Part shown: positions 44,387-54,843 of the stretch, piece by piece
How the letters are laid out: every line of letters starts with the position of its first letter
Position numbering within the stretch: position 1 is the stretch's first letter
Source: SIG455 sp045589495
Lineage (GTDB): Bacteria > Bacillota > Clostridia > UMGS1810
NCBI GenBank assembly: GCA_045589495.1
Contig: JAZNPF010000016.1
Span: 62,001 to 126,000, forward strand
Direction: 5' to 3'
DNA length: 64,000 nt
Position numbers and translations under genes: made by a program
The notes under the pieces: model-generated
Database searches by the model: none
What the model was told of the DNA's origin: nothing
Seen by the model: only the letters and a program-made list of their open reading frames with translations

Positions 44387-46072
44387 GTGAAAAAAAGTAT
44401 AGGGTTGATTACAGGAGTGTTGGCACTGTCATTGGTGTCACAGGCGTATGCACTTGAATGTTCAATTGACTATGATACCAGAACAAACGAAATAACACTG
44501 GAGGGCACTGCAAAAGCACCTGTATTTGTAACGGTGTTGCCCGAAGACGTGGAAGAATCCGGAATTCTGAATGGCGAGGCAGCGGCAACAGCGCAGTATG
44601 CTTGGCATGAATCAACTGAATTTAGTGAAACTATTGTGCTGGATAAAGATTTACCAAGCGGTGTTTATAGCGTAAAGGTAAAAAGCAACGAATTGTATAT
44701 AGATTCGTACGAATCGGGTGATCGCTTGTATGGTACTGTAAATGATAACCTCAAGCAGATTACAGAAGAAATATATCACATCAATGACGGGGACGCATCA
44801 CAGATGCTTTCTGATCTCAATTCAGTTAAAAACGACGCCGAAGATCTCAAGGAGATGATTGCTACCGGCAAGACAGGGGATGAGATGACTCCTGAGGATG
44901 AGAGAGTTCCATATACAGAACTACTTTCCATAGATCCCGTTGAATTTGCTGAATACGGTGCATACGCTGCCCTACAGATGGTCGGTACTAAAGATGGCAG
45001 GAATTTTGTAAGTACAGATGAGGTTCTTGCTCTTCTTGGAGAATACAGTGTGCTTTATGAGGCAATTAGTTCGTCAGATCCGGCGGCTACAATTGTTGCA
45101 AATGCTGATGCCTTTGATGCAGATGTTGAACGTTTTGTGAGCAAACTGGACAATGCAACTGCTGCCAAACTCAATACGTTGATCAAAAACTTTAAGGCAG
45201 ACGGTAAAACCTTTTCGGAAGAGTTACCGCAACTTTCGGCTCTTGCAGCCATACAGGCGGCTGACCGCTGGCAGACGATTGAAAAAGTAGTGACGGACAC
45301 ATATTCCGATGTTTTAAATATCGATTACAATGTAAAAGACCGCGATAAGGTCTTTGGAGAAATGATGTATTATGACTACAATCGTTTTTCGGATATTGAG
45401 GACAATTTTGACAAAGCGGATGCCAAAATAAACGGTATCATTCCGACTCCCGATGGAGGAAACGGTGGCGGCACCAGTGTATTTGGAGTTGCTAATTCTT
45501 GGACTGAGCAGAGTGGGGCGGAGGATGAGCCAACACTCATTGCCTTTTCAGACGTTCCGAAGGATTTCTGGGGCTATGACGCCATCTATGCGCTTGCAGA
45601 GAAAAATGTCATCTCGGGCTATCCGGACAGGAACTTCCGTCCGAACGGAAATGTTACCCGTGCAGAGTTTGTAAAGATGCTGGGAAGCGCTTTTCATTTA
45701 ATTGGAGGCAACACACTGCCGTTTGAGGATGTGCGCCCCTCTGATTGGTACTACAGTTACATTTTGGCGGCACACGCAAACGGTTTAGTCAGCGGTGTTT
45801 CAGAAACTACATTCAACCCGAATGGGGCAATTACCCGCGAGGATGCGTGTGTGATTGTGCACCGTTACTTGTTAGGCCTTGGCGTGCTGAAGGATACAAG
45901 GGCATCCTTTGCTGATGAGGCAGAGTTTGCGTCCTATGCGGTAGAGGCGATTTCATCTCTTGCGGGCAATGGCATTGTGAACGGTGTAGGCGACAACCGC
46001 TTTGAACCCAAGGCGAGCATTAACCGTGCGAGTTGCGCGATGCTCATCCTTAATTGCCTTAAAGTGCAGTAA
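44387..46072 (+). CDS. Secreted protein with three C-terminal S-layer homology domains
   Basis: This 561-aa protein begins with GTG after a GGGAGGGA site and carries a signal peptide ending near AYA-LE. A beta-rich domain (about 25-115) and a helical region (about 120-360) are joined by a Gly-rich linker (DGGNGGG) to three SLH repeats from residue 387 to the end (FSDVPKDFWGYDAI, VTRAEF; FEDVRPSDWYY, ITREDA; FADEAEFASYAVEAI). The order of parts matches the protein at 10269. It should be anchored to the cell wall and is the first gene of the second surface module. Its base composition is richer in G+C near the SLH end than that of the first module. Confidence 0.87.
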   Translation: MKKSIGLITGVLALSLVSQAYALECSIDYDTRTNEITLEGTAKAPVFVTVLPEDVEESGILNGEAAATAQYAWHESTEFSETIVLDKDLPSGVYSVKVKSNELYIDSYESGDRLYGTVNDNLKQITEEIYHINDGDASQMLSDLNSVKNDAEDLKEMIATGKTGDEMTPEDERVPYTELLSIDPVEFAEYGAYAALQMVGTKDGRNFVSTDEVLALLGEYSVLYEAISSSDPAATIVANADAFDADVERFVSKLDNATAAKLNTLIKNFKADGKTFSEELPQLSALAAIQAADRWQTIEKVVTDTYSDVLNIDYNVKDRDKVFGEMMYYDYNRFSDIEDNFDKADAKINGIIPTPDGGNGGGTSVFGVANSWTEQSGAEDEPTLIAFSDVPKDFWGYDAIYALAEKNVISGYPDRNFRPNGNVTRAEFVKMLGSAFHLIGGNTLPFEDVRPSDWYYSYILAAHANGLVSGVSETTFNPNGAITREDACVIVHRYLLGLGVLKDTRASFADEAEFASYAVEAISSLAGNGIVNGVGDNRFEPKASINRASCAMLILNCLKVQ

Positions 46073-46113
46073 GAGTACACACGATAGAAGAAATTTGCAG
46101 ATCATTAGGGACG

Positions 46114-46141
46114 CTACTCACTGCAATTCGGCAATGAGTAG
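46114..46141 (+). other. Hairpin in the SLH-heparinase intergenic region
   Basis: CTACTCA at 46114 pairs with TGAGTAG at 46135, with a one-pair mismatch and a further TGC/GCA inside and an AATTCG loop. There is no T-run. It may adjust the relative expression of the two genes; no function is shown. Confidence 0.4.
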
Positions 46142-46200
46142 GTATATATTACGGAAAAAACCGATTTTGCAACACATTTTAGCAGATGGAGGTAATCACT

Positions 46201-49200
46201 ATGATGACAAAAAAACTGACGAGCATACTTGTTGCGGCGCTCATGCTTATCACATGTATGGTGCCTGCCACAGGCCTTGCGGCAGCCACCGAGGTGCTTT
46301 TCAGCGAGGGCTTTAATGCTTCGCCTACCTATGGTGCAGCGCCTTCGGTGATTGCAGTGGAAGGCGGCAGTAGCGCTGGTGTTGTGGAACTGGGGAATGA
46401 TAACAAAGCGTTTTCGCTGGGATTGGATCATTCTGCTGGTTCAGTGAGTTTTGCAGCATCCGGCTCGACCGGTGTGGTATGGTACGGCTTGCGATATAAG
46501 GTGGTTGGCAACCTGAATGGCGGCGCTTTTTTCCAGTTAATTGACGGGGCTGGCGCCAAACTCAATCTCATCAATGTATTGCCTTATGGCGCATCGCTTC
46601 ACAACGGGCAGTATTTTCCTATGCTGCGCAGAAATCTGTGGACGGATATACATATCCGGATGGACTACACCAACAAGCGCTATTCGGTATATGTAAACGG
46701 CAAATGTGAGTTGAGCAATTGGAGGATCACCGGCACCATTCCGACAACTGCGCGGATTGGGTTTGAGTTTGTCAATTCCAACAGCATCGGCTCGGTGGAA
46801 ATCGACCATCTTGTTGTTTACCGCGGCGATCAGGTAATGAAGAAGTATCCCAGGCAGGCATATAACCCCGAGGTAGCGGAAGTAACCGAGGGCAGTGAGG
46901 AAAATGTGCGCCGCCTGTTTCTTCATGAGGATTTCAACCACTATCTGGATGAGGATGCTGCCTATCAGAACAAGATTCGCGTTGATGGTATCATCGAAGC
47001 GAGAAACATGAACGCTCCTGGCAGAGGCTATTATCTTGACGGTGACCTGAGTTATCTGCATATGGAAGCCAAAGATGGTGGCGATGCTCCTAAAATGGAT
47101 ATTGTCATGAGCGATTTCGACGCAGACAAATATATCATTGATATGATTATCAATATCTTTGAGTTAAACGGTCGTGGATTCATTTTTGGTCTGGAAAAAG
47201 GATATGATGCCAATTTCAAGCAAATTATGTTTGCCGAGAGCAATGGCATTATGAAATTGGACGGCAAGGTATTCAATGAATTCACCTATAACCGCTGGAC
47301 TCGTCTTTCCTTTGCAATGGATGCAAACACTTCTACCTTTGATGTATATATCGACGGTGTATTGGTGCGTGAGGGGTGCGGTATTGATGGCAATCCCAAG
47401 GATATCGACCGACTTACCTTCAACTTCTATCACATTGGAAACGGTGCCGGAAAAGTGGGAATTGATGCCATTGCAGTATATGCAGGTACCGAACTCAAAC
47501 CTGGTCTGGAAGAAAAATATTATGTAGACGATATTGTAAATGCTTACAATGCTGATGATCCGGAAATTCAGGCATGGATCGGCAATAAGGCAATTTACTG
47601 TAACACCAACTCCTCTTTCTACCACGAGGGAGTAAAGAAAAAGTACGAGGGTGACGGATATGTAACAGTAGACGGTATCCCTATGGGTATTGTGGAGGCA
47701 ATGGCAGGTGCCTATGATATCACCGTGAACTTTGATGAGGCAACTCAGACTGCTACTTTAAGCAATGGTGCATCCCTCACAGTTGGCAACGATTTTTATG
47801 TTATTGACGGCAAAGAGGTAACCGCAAGCGGTACAATTGTCATGGAAAATGGCGTGTTGTATGCCCCTCTTTCCACCTTCTTTGAAAAGGTGCTTGGCAA
47901 AACTGTTTCCTACGATAGCACATGGGAACTGCTTTACATCACCGAGGACGGCACCAAGGTGGACGTTTATAACGCAACTATGAACAAGCACATCATGCAT
48001 CTGATGATATTCGACCGCATGAGCGGTGACGAAATGGAACAGATCATTGCTGAACGTCATCCAAATAAATCACATCCCCGTCTTTTTGTTACCAATGAAG
48101 AGATAGCACGGGTAAAGAATAACATTGAATCTGACGAAACATCGAAAAAACTCTATGAATATTTGCAGTTTTATTGCGATGATTTACTTGCTTCTCCCAT
48201 TCCGGAATTTTCTATTACAAGTAATGATGGATTGCGTTACAGAGAGGAACGCATTACAAATCTTGGGTACATGTATCATCTTACCGGCGATGAACGTTAT
48301 GCTAAACGTGCCATGGAAGAGGTGGATGCGATTTTTGAACTTCCGCCCAGATTGGAAACCCTTATTCTTGGTTATGCCCCGATGGTACTTGGATTGTCCA
48401 GTGCATATGATATGTTTTATGATTACATGGGCGAAGAACGTCGTGTTCGGATTCGTGAGATTGTAAAGGAATATTGGACAATAATGATGTTTGGTTACGG
48501 TGATGCCAATGGTACACGTTGGATATGGACCATCGAAACCGAAAACAACTTTAATAACAACGTCAATGCCCCCATGTTGGCATCCACCTTGGTGTTTATT
48601 GATGAACCGGATATGGCGGATATGGCGAAAGAAATATTTATGGGTGCTTCCCGTTCACTTGAATATGGCAACGAATACTATGCACCAGATGGTGAGCAAC
48701 CCGAAGGTCCTGGTTACTGGACATATACCCTTGTTCAGTGGGCACCTATGATGATGGCGTTGAAGAATGCACTAGGCACCACTCTTTCAATGGAAGATCA
48801 TCTGGGCTTTCACAAGGCACCGTATTACTTCCTGGATGTTATAGGTATCTCGCGTTTTAATGACTACAACGACAACTCACATGGTATCAAACATAGTTCA
48901 AGAAAGAGAATCAACGAGCAGATTTATTCCATGTTCCTGTTTGCAGATTTATTCCAGGATCCCACGATTGCCAATACTTGGCTGAAAAACATCGATAACT
49001 TTATGCTTAATGATCCGGGTAGACCGTTGTTTACATATGATCCTGATCTGGTTGGTGCAACCGAGATAGATCTGGATCACCGCTACCGTGGACAGTCAGA
49101 TTATATTGCTCTTCGTTCTTCATGGGAGGATGACAATGCGTTGCTCCTTTCAGCGACAAGCGGACAGAACTACGCTTCTCATACCCATGTAGACGGCGGT

Positions 49201-50565
49201 ACTTATGTGCTTGACGCTATGGGCTTAAACTGGGTTTGTGACCTTGGTACTGAGGACTATTCCAACCCCTATGATCCCGTGGCGGGTAACTACTATGTAA
49301 CCCGTCCTGAGGCACACAATGTATATATCATCAATCCTCGTCCGGGCTATCAGGGACAGGATCCGATGGCATTCAGTTCAGCATTAGATTTCAAAACCAG
49401 CAAACGTGATGGATATGCCATTGTTAATATGCAACCTTACTATGCAGCAGATGTTGTTACTGCACAGCGTGGCTACAAACTTGCCGACGATCGTCGCAGT
49501 GCGATTGTACGTGATGAGATTGCCTTAAAGGGTGCTTCGGAAATTTATAGCTTTATTCACACTCAAGCAGATATTGAGATTCTGGATAATAACACCGCAA
49601 TTTTCGAACAGTTTGGCAAAAAAATGTTGGTAGAAGTTTCAACAAGCGGACGTGATCTCAAATTAGAAGAAATGAAATGTGAATTTCTTCCTGAGTTTGA
49701 AAAACCGCTTCTTCCAAATTCCCGTGATACCAGTGAATACCGTAAACTTGCTATTAAGTTAAGTGCTATCGGAACAGTAGATATTACAGTAAAATTTACT
49801 CCTCTTTATGAGGACATCACTTCCACCGGAATAGATGAAACACCCCTTGCTCTGTGGGAATGCAGAGATGGTGATTTGGAAGTTCCCCGTCTGACGGGCA
49901 TTGCACTCGACGGCAAGGAAATTTCTGATTTCAACCCGCTCAACAGTTTTGTTGAAGTTGAACTGCCGGCAGGTGTAGCAAAAGCACCGGTTATAACTGC
50001 AACTGCATCAGAAAAATATAATGTATCAGTTTTGCAGGGTTCTACTGATAACATTATGGATGATGTGATTATCAAAGTGAGCGAAAAAGCAAATCCTGCA
50101 AATGTATGGTACTATGTAGTACATTTTGAACTTACACAGTATGAAATTGACAGTTTGGACGGAATCAAACTTGCACCAATTCAGAGCATCATTGCTGAAG
50201 AAACCGGAGTAAATATGACCGAGGTTCTTACCGACCGTAGTTTTGAAACCGGTTATTATGATTACAACTGGTCTAACTGGGGCAATGAATTCATGATTGA
50301 CTTGGGCAGTGTTCAGGAGATTGAAGCCATCATCAGTGCATTCAAGCCTCGCCACGAATTGGATTACTTCTTCTTTGATATTGAATATTCGGAAGATGGC
50401 GAAAACTGGCATACAAAAACTTGTCAGAAATCAGCAGGCAGTGATGGCTATGAGAGATTAGAACTTGGCGGAAATGTACGTGCACGTTATATCCGCTTTA
50501 CTGCAAACGGACGTGTTGGCGATCAGCAGTTCTTCCTGAACGAACTTGCAGTGGCAGTAAAATAA
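46201..50565 (+). CDS. Large secreted heparinase II/III-family lyase-like protein with laminin-G-like, copper-amine-oxidase-N-like and discoidin domains
   Basis: The 1454-aa product starts at ATG 46201 with GGAGGT upstream and a signal peptide ending near LAAA. Two concanavalin/laminin-G-like sandwiches (about 30-215 and 235-430) come first. A copper-amine-oxidase N-like stalk domain (about 450-600: VTVDGIPMGIVEAM, LYAPLSTFFEKVLGKTV) follows. Then comes an alginate-lyase/heparinase toroid from HPRLFVTNEEI (about 625), and the heparinase II/III sandwich with H994-x-H996-x-D-G-G and CDLGTEDY. A discoidin-like domain (about 1325-1454: FMIDLGSVQEI, ARYIRFTANG) ends it. It is probably surface-associated. 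N-terminal codons are more G+C-rich than C-terminal ones, which may mean a mosaic gene. Confidence 0.85.
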   Translation: MMTKKLTSILVAALMLITCMVPATGLAAATEVLFSEGFNASPTYGAAPSVIAVEGGSSAGVVELGNDNKAFSLGLDHSAGSVSFAASGSTGVVWYGLRYKVVGNLNGGAFFQLIDGAGAKLNLINVLPYGASLHNGQYFPMLRRNLWTDIHIRMDYTNKRYSVYVNGKCELSNWRITGTIPTTARIGFEFVNSNSIGSVEIDHLVVYRGDQVMKKYPRQAYNPEVAEVTEGSEENVRRLFLHEDFNHYLDEDAAYQNKIRVDGIIEARNMNAPGRGYYLDGDLSYLHMEAKDGGDAPKMDIVMSDFDADKYIIDMIINIFELNGRGFIFGLEKGYDANFKQIMFAESNGIMKLDGKVFNEFTYNRWTRLSFAMDANTSTFDVYIDGVLVREGCGIDGNPKDIDRLTFNFYHIGNGAGKVGIDAIAVYAGTELKPGLEEKYYVDDIVNAYNADDPEIQAWIGNKAIYCNTNSSFYHEGVKKKYEGDGYVTVDGIPMGIVEAMAGAYDITVNFDEATQTATLSNGASLTVGNDFYVIDGKEVTASGTIVMENGVLYAPLSTFFEKVLGKTVSYDSTWELLYITEDGTKVDVYNATMNKHIMHLMIFDRMSGDEMEQIIAERHPNKSHPRLFVTNEEIARVKNNIESDETSKKLYEYLQFYCDDLLASPIPEFSITSNDGLRYREERITNLGYMYHLTGDERYAKRAMEEVDAIFELPPRLETLILGYAPMVLGLSSAYDMFYDYMGEERRVRIREIVKEYWTIMMFGYGDANGTRWIWTIETENNFNNNVNAPMLASTLVFIDEPDMADMAKEIFMGASRSLEYGNEYYAPDGEQPEGPGYWTYTLVQWAPMMMALKNALGTTLSMEDHLGFHKAPYYFLDVIGISRFNDYNDNSHGIKHSSRKRINEQIYSMFLFADLFQDPTIANTWLKNIDNFMLNDPGRPLFTYDPDLVGATEIDLDHRYRGQSDYIALRSSWEDDNALLLSATSGQNYASHTHVDGGTYVLDAMGLNWVCDLGTEDYSNPYDPVAGNYYVTRPEAHNVYIINPRPGYQGQDPMAFSSALDFKTSKRDGYAIVNMQPYYAADVVTAQRGYKLADDRRSAIVRDEIALKGASEIYSFIHTQADIEILDNNTAIFEQFGKKMLVEVSTSGRDLKLEEMKCEFLPEFEKPLLPNSRDTSEYRKLAIKLSAIGTVDITVKFTPLYEDITSTGIDETPLALWECRDGDLEVPRLTGIALDGKEISDFNPLNSFVEVELPAGVAKAPVITATASEKYNVSVLQGSTDNIMDDVIIKVSEKANPANVWYYVVHFELTQYEIDSLDGIKLAPIQSIIAEETGVNMTEVLTDRSFETGYYDYNWSNWGNEFMIDLGSVQEIEAIISAFKPRHELDYFFFDIEYSEDGENWHTKTCQKSAGSDGYERLELGGNVRARYIRFTANGRVGDQQFFLNELAVAVK

Positions 50566-50598
50566 CATTATTAAATTATCAAGGAGGTGTGACGGAAC

Positions 50599-53148
50599 AT
50601 GAAAAAATCAATAGCAATTCTTATTGCGGTACTTATGATTATATCTATGATTCCTTGTGTATATGCTGTAGATTATACAGTGACGACGAATGAGTACCTG
50701 CGCTATGTGCTGGAGATGAGTGGTAATGTAAATGGATGGCCGGGAAACTCTTTTGTGACTCACTATCCCAATGACACCTACTCCGGCTTCCGCACCTGGC
50801 CTGCTGAAGAAACAACCGGTGTAAAAAAACTTGAGGGCACAGTAATGGGAAAGAGCGCTGATAACTATGTAATGGAAATGTATGTCGGTGCAGATGATCC
50901 CAATGGCCGCATAGATTCAAATGGCTTTTTTGATCAGGATGGTAATAACGATTCTGCGTTTACCGGATATAATACAGGGGAAAAAGTGCATATGAGTGCA
51001 CAGTATTACATTCCCAGTGCAGAAAGTTATTATAGTGAGTCAAGCAAGGGACTGCGTATGGGCCTTACACTCTATGAGGGTGATACAACGACTGTGTTCA
51101 ATCCGAGCACATCTGAAGTTTCCGGTACAGGAGCTTTGATTACATTTGCACCTACAAGCATTGATGGCGGTGAATTCTATTTCCTCGGTGCGTTAAAAGC
51201 GGATCAGACCTGGGACGCTGAAACATGCTACACAGTAGATGCGGTAATCACATTTGGCGAAGAACCTACACTGTCTGTATATGTAAATGGTGTTCCCCTT
51301 ACTTTTGGAGAAACATTAGTAGACGGAGTTACCAATACCAGTGAAAATGTAAAACTCAACAGGTCATCTTACGGTATTGCAAGTAACACACTTTGCTCTA
51401 TTTCAACAGTTTCGGCGCCGGAAGGAAAGACCTATGTTTATACGGATGATTGGGTATTTGAAAATCTTCGTACAGGCGATGTGCCCCAGATTTACAATCC
51501 CGTTTCATTTGCAGATCTCAAAGATGGCGATAGTTTACTCATCAATGAAAATGCTGAGGTAACCGTTAATGTAGACCTTATGGATTGCAGCGAAGTAGAA
51601 CTTTTTGTAAATGATGAATCAATCGGCACCATGTCAGGTGAACCATTTACATTTGTTCTCCCATCTGATCTTACGCCTGGTAGGGCAACCTTAAAAGCGA
51701 TGGCTACAGTAGGGAATACAACATTCCAGAACAGAGTTTCGGTATCCCTTGGAAAATCCTACGACGAAATTTGTGCATATCACGATTTTGAAGCTTATTC
51801 TACAGTAGTTACTGCATTGGATTATGGATGGTACAGAACAACCTCTGACTTCTATGGAGGTGGCCATGCACCAAATGGATGGTTTATTGAACCACGAACA
51901 GTAACTGACAGGGCAAGAAAACACTTTGATAAAAGTTTTGTATTTGGCTGTGAAGCAGGTGCAGAGGATTTCTGGCTCAATAATAACGGAGATCCTAAGT
52001 CTGATCTGGCATTTGGTTATCGCAGATTCAACGGTGTAGATGACAAAGAGATAACCGGACATAAGGTAACTGTTTCCTGGCAGATGTATGTAGAAACAGA
52101 TACAATATCTTCTTTCAACTTCAATTTGGGCCGTACGGGTGTTGACAACAAGCGGATTTTTAATTGGGACAATATTGGAAAGAGCATTAAATGGGATGTT
52201 GTAGGTGATTCGGTTTACACCACACCTAATATCGGATATTGGCAAAAGTATGAACTTTCACTCGATATTTCATCGTCTGCTGCAACAAAGGCAACCCTTG
52301 AAATAGATGGAGAACAGATTTTTGCAGACCGTATCCTGACAAATACAGTTGCTTCTTTTAATAACTTTGTTTGGAATATGTTGCCTGATGTGGAAAACGG
52401 CAGTTGTGTCGGAGTGGATGAGATTTCGGTTATTCACACCGTACCCCGACCGGGATTTGGATCTGCAGTATTTTATCAGTATGATGGAAGCACCATTGAT
52501 ACTACTTCCGTTTCTGCAGATACGACAGCATTTGCAATTACAGTAAATAACGGTTTGCTTGAAGATGATCTTGAGCAAAATGTTGAGTTACTTGAAAATG
52601 GCGAAGTGCTCACTTTTGAGGACGATTACGGCGATACACTTTTTGCAAATGTATTGCTGATAGGTAACAACCTTTGGGTTGTGCCTCCCCGTCCGCTTTT
52701 GAGCAATACGAAATACACCGTTCGCTTAAAAGAAGGTGCGCTTTTTGCAGATAATGCAACTATCGGCTACGATCAGGATTTCGATTTCGAAACTAAAACT
52801 GCGACAGTAGACGTGGTCAGCACCGAGTATTACAAAAACGGTGTAAAGATAGATGACTTGTCTGATGTGACATTTGTGGCAGGCGATACCATAAAAGCAG
52901 TAGTAACTCTGTGCAATGGCACTGATTCGGGCTATCCGGTACATATCCTTATGCTTGGTTATAACGGTACTATGTTATCGGGATATGAATCTTTGTCAGC
53001 AACCATTACTGCAGGGGCAACCGATCAAGAGGTAGAAACCCCGGAAATTACTGTCAGCAGTCCTACTGAATTTTCAGCGACAGCGATAGTTTGTGATAGT
53101 GACTTTCTTCCGATTGCGGATTCAGAATCCGTGTCGGGGAATCAATAA
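50599..53148 (+). CDS. Secreted laminin-G-like/Ig-like protein with shared C-terminal module
   Basis: This 849-aa protein has a signal peptide (about 1-23, ending VYA), two concanavalin-like sandwiches (about 85-290 and 400-610, each ending in a short strand before an Ig-like domain), an Ig-like segment with VNVDLMDCSEVELFVND around 330-385, and an SbsA-like Ig domain about 620-730. The last 100 residues are the C-terminal module shared with four other proteins. The gene follows a strong AAGGAGGTG site and lies 34 bases after the large lyase. No catalytic motif was found, so binding of the glycan is inferred. Confidence 0.7.
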   Translation: MKKSIAILIAVLMIISMIPCVYAVDYTVTTNEYLRYVLEMSGNVNGWPGNSFVTHYPNDTYSGFRTWPAEETTGVKKLEGTVMGKSADNYVMEMYVGADDPNGRIDSNGFFDQDGNNDSAFTGYNTGEKVHMSAQYYIPSAESYYSESSKGLRMGLTLYEGDTTTVFNPSTSEVSGTGALITFAPTSIDGGEFYFLGALKADQTWDAETCYTVDAVITFGEEPTLSVYVNGVPLTFGETLVDGVTNTSENVKLNRSSYGIASNTLCSISTVSAPEGKTYVYTDDWVFENLRTGDVPQIYNPVSFADLKDGDSLLINENAEVTVNVDLMDCSEVELFVNDESIGTMSGEPFTFVLPSDLTPGRATLKAMATVGNTTFQNRVSVSLGKSYDEICAYHDFEAYSTVVTALDYGWYRTTSDFYGGGHAPNGWFIEPRTVTDRARKHFDKSFVFGCEAGAEDFWLNNNGDPKSDLAFGYRRFNGVDDKEITGHKVTVSWQMYVETDTISSFNFNLGRTGVDNKRIFNWDNIGKSIKWDVVGDSVYTTPNIGYWQKYELSLDISSSAATKATLEIDGEQIFADRILTNTVASFNNFVWNMLPDVENGSCVGVDEISVIHTVPRPGFGSAVFYQYDGSTIDTTSVSADTTAFAITVNNGLLEDDLEQNVELLENGEVLTFEDDYGDTLFANVLLIGNNLWVVPPRPLLSNTKYTVRLKEGALFADNATIGYDQDFDFETKTATVDVVSTEYYKNGVKIDDLSDVTFVAGDTIKAVVTLCNGTDSGYPVHILMLGYNGTMLSGYESLSATITAGATDQEVETPEITVSSPTEFSATAIVCDSDFLPIADSESVSGNQ

Positions 53149-53175
53149 AAAATTTTAGTAAAGGAGAGATGTAAG

Positions 53176-54807
53176 ATGAAAAAGAAGTTTAGGCAAGGCG
53201 TTGCACTCGTATTGGCATGCATGATGATTATGCTTTGCGGATGTGGCGGCAAAAAGACAGCGGTAGACGGCACCAATTATGAGTTTGAAGTAACTATGGC
53301 GCCCGGCTATCCTGTGGAAAGCCAGGAAGTACTCACATGGTGGATCCCCATCAATAAGGACATCACCAGTAAGTACGGCAACATGTCTGAAACACCCTTT
53401 GCGAAGATGATTGAAGAAGAGACCGGAGTAAAGATCAAATTCATTCATCCTCCACAAGGACAGGAGGCATCACAGTTTAATATTATGATTTCCTCGGGTG
53501 AGTTGCCCGACATCATTAGTTACAACTGGGCATCCTATGCAAATGGTGGTGCTGCAGGCGCAGTACGTGATAACCTCATCATCCCCATTAACACAATTCT
53601 TGAAAAGGGTGGTGCACCTGCACTCAAAGCATTGCTCGATAGTGATCCGATATGGAAAGAAAACATCTATACTGATGAGGGTTGGCTCCCCGGCTTCCCA
53701 TCAATCGGTGCAAAGAGTCAGACTGTATACTACGGTCCTATGATTCGTAAGGATCTGCTTGACAAAGTAGGTAAGGAAATTCCTGAAACACTCGATGAAC
53801 TTGATAAAGTTCTTTATGCGTTCAAAGACGAGGGTGTAAAAATCCCGTTGGAAGTTCTGCTTGGTAAAGATATGGTTGCAACTAACGCAATCGTAGGTGG
53901 TTTCGGTATTGGCGCATCATACTATGTTGATGAGAACGGCAAAGTAAAATACGGTCCTGCAGAACCCAAGTTCAAAGAATTCCTTACTTTGATGAACAAA
54001 TGGTACAACGATGGTATCTATGACCAGGAATTTGCTACTCTCGACGGTTCAGGCCGTTTCGGTGCAGAGGTTCTTAATGGTAACATCGGTCTGGCGTTCG
54101 GCGCAAACGGCGGTGACTGGGGTAAGTGGCTCCCGGCATTGGAGGAAACACATCCCAATATTGAGTTTGTTTCTATGCCTTATCCTAGCCAGAAGAAGGG
54201 TGAGATGCCTGAGTTCGGTCATATGGAAAATCGTTCAGGCAGTCATTATACATCTATTTCCACAAATTGTAAAAACAAAGAACTGGCTGCAAAACTTCTC
54301 GACTGGGCATTTACTGAAGAAGGACATCTGGCAGTTAACTATGGCGTACAGGGCCGTGACTGGGAGTATGATGCAGAAGGCATTATAAGATTTACTCCCA
54401 ATATTACTGATACTGCACTCAATGGCAATCAGTCAGTTTCAACTGCAATGGGTCAGCACACAGCAAGTGGCTGTGTTGGCTTTGCACGTGTACAGGATGA
54501 GGGTATCCTCAATGTACTCTTCTCCCGTGAAGATCAGAAAGAAAACGTTCGTACATGGACACAGACCAATATGGAAGCACACCACTTCCCCAATGTACAG
54601 TATACTGCGGCGGAAGCACAGGAACTTGCTACTATCAAAACAGCAGTAGAAACTTATATGCACGAGATGCTCTATAAGTTTATCGGTGGTGCAGAATCTC
54701 TTGATAAATGGGATGCTTACGTTGCAAACTATAAGACTATCGGCCTTGACCGTGCGTTGGAGATTATGCAGAATGCATATGACCGTTATACTGCACGTGT
54801 AAAATAA
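53176..54807 (+). CDS. Extracellular solute-binding lipoprotein of a sugar ABC transporter (LplA-like)
   Basis: This 543-aa lipoprotein has a signal peptide with lipobox LCGC and the Cys near residue 23, followed by a mature family-1 solute-binding fold of the large LplA type (FAKMIEEETGVKIKF, GELPDIISYNW, EEGHLAVNYGVQGRDWEY). It is homologous to the lipoprotein at 8628 across its length. Its permease partners are probably the pair at 61803-63667 in the same operon, separated by two surface-protein genes. It follows AAAGGAGAG. The ligand is inferred to be an oligosaccharide released by the lyases. Confidence 0.9.
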   Translation: MKKKFRQGVALVLACMMIMLCGCGGKKTAVDGTNYEFEVTMAPGYPVESQEVLTWWIPINKDITSKYGNMSETPFAKMIEEETGVKIKFIHPPQGQEASQFNIMISSGELPDIISYNWASYANGGAAGAVRDNLIIPINTILEKGGAPALKALLDSDPIWKENIYTDEGWLPGFPSIGAKSQTVYYGPMIRKDLLDKVGKEIPETLDELDKVLYAFKDEGVKIPLEVLLGKDMVATNAIVGGFGIGASYYVDENGKVKYGPAEPKFKEFLTLMNKWYNDGIYDQEFATLDGSGRFGAEVLNGNIGLAFGANGGDWGKWLPALEETHPNIEFVSMPYPSQKKGEMPEFGHMENRSGSHYTSISTNCKNKELAAKLLDWAFTEEGHLAVNYGVQGRDWEYDAEGIIRFTPNITDTALNGNQSVSTAMGQHTASGCVGFARVQDEGILNVLFSREDQKENVRTWTQTNMEAHHFPNVQYTAAEAQELATIKTAVETYMHEMLYKFIGGAESLDKWDAYVANYKTIGLDRALEIMQNAYDRYTARVK

Positions 54808-54843
54808 TTGCACTAATTTTATTTTTGAAAGGAGAGAATTACA

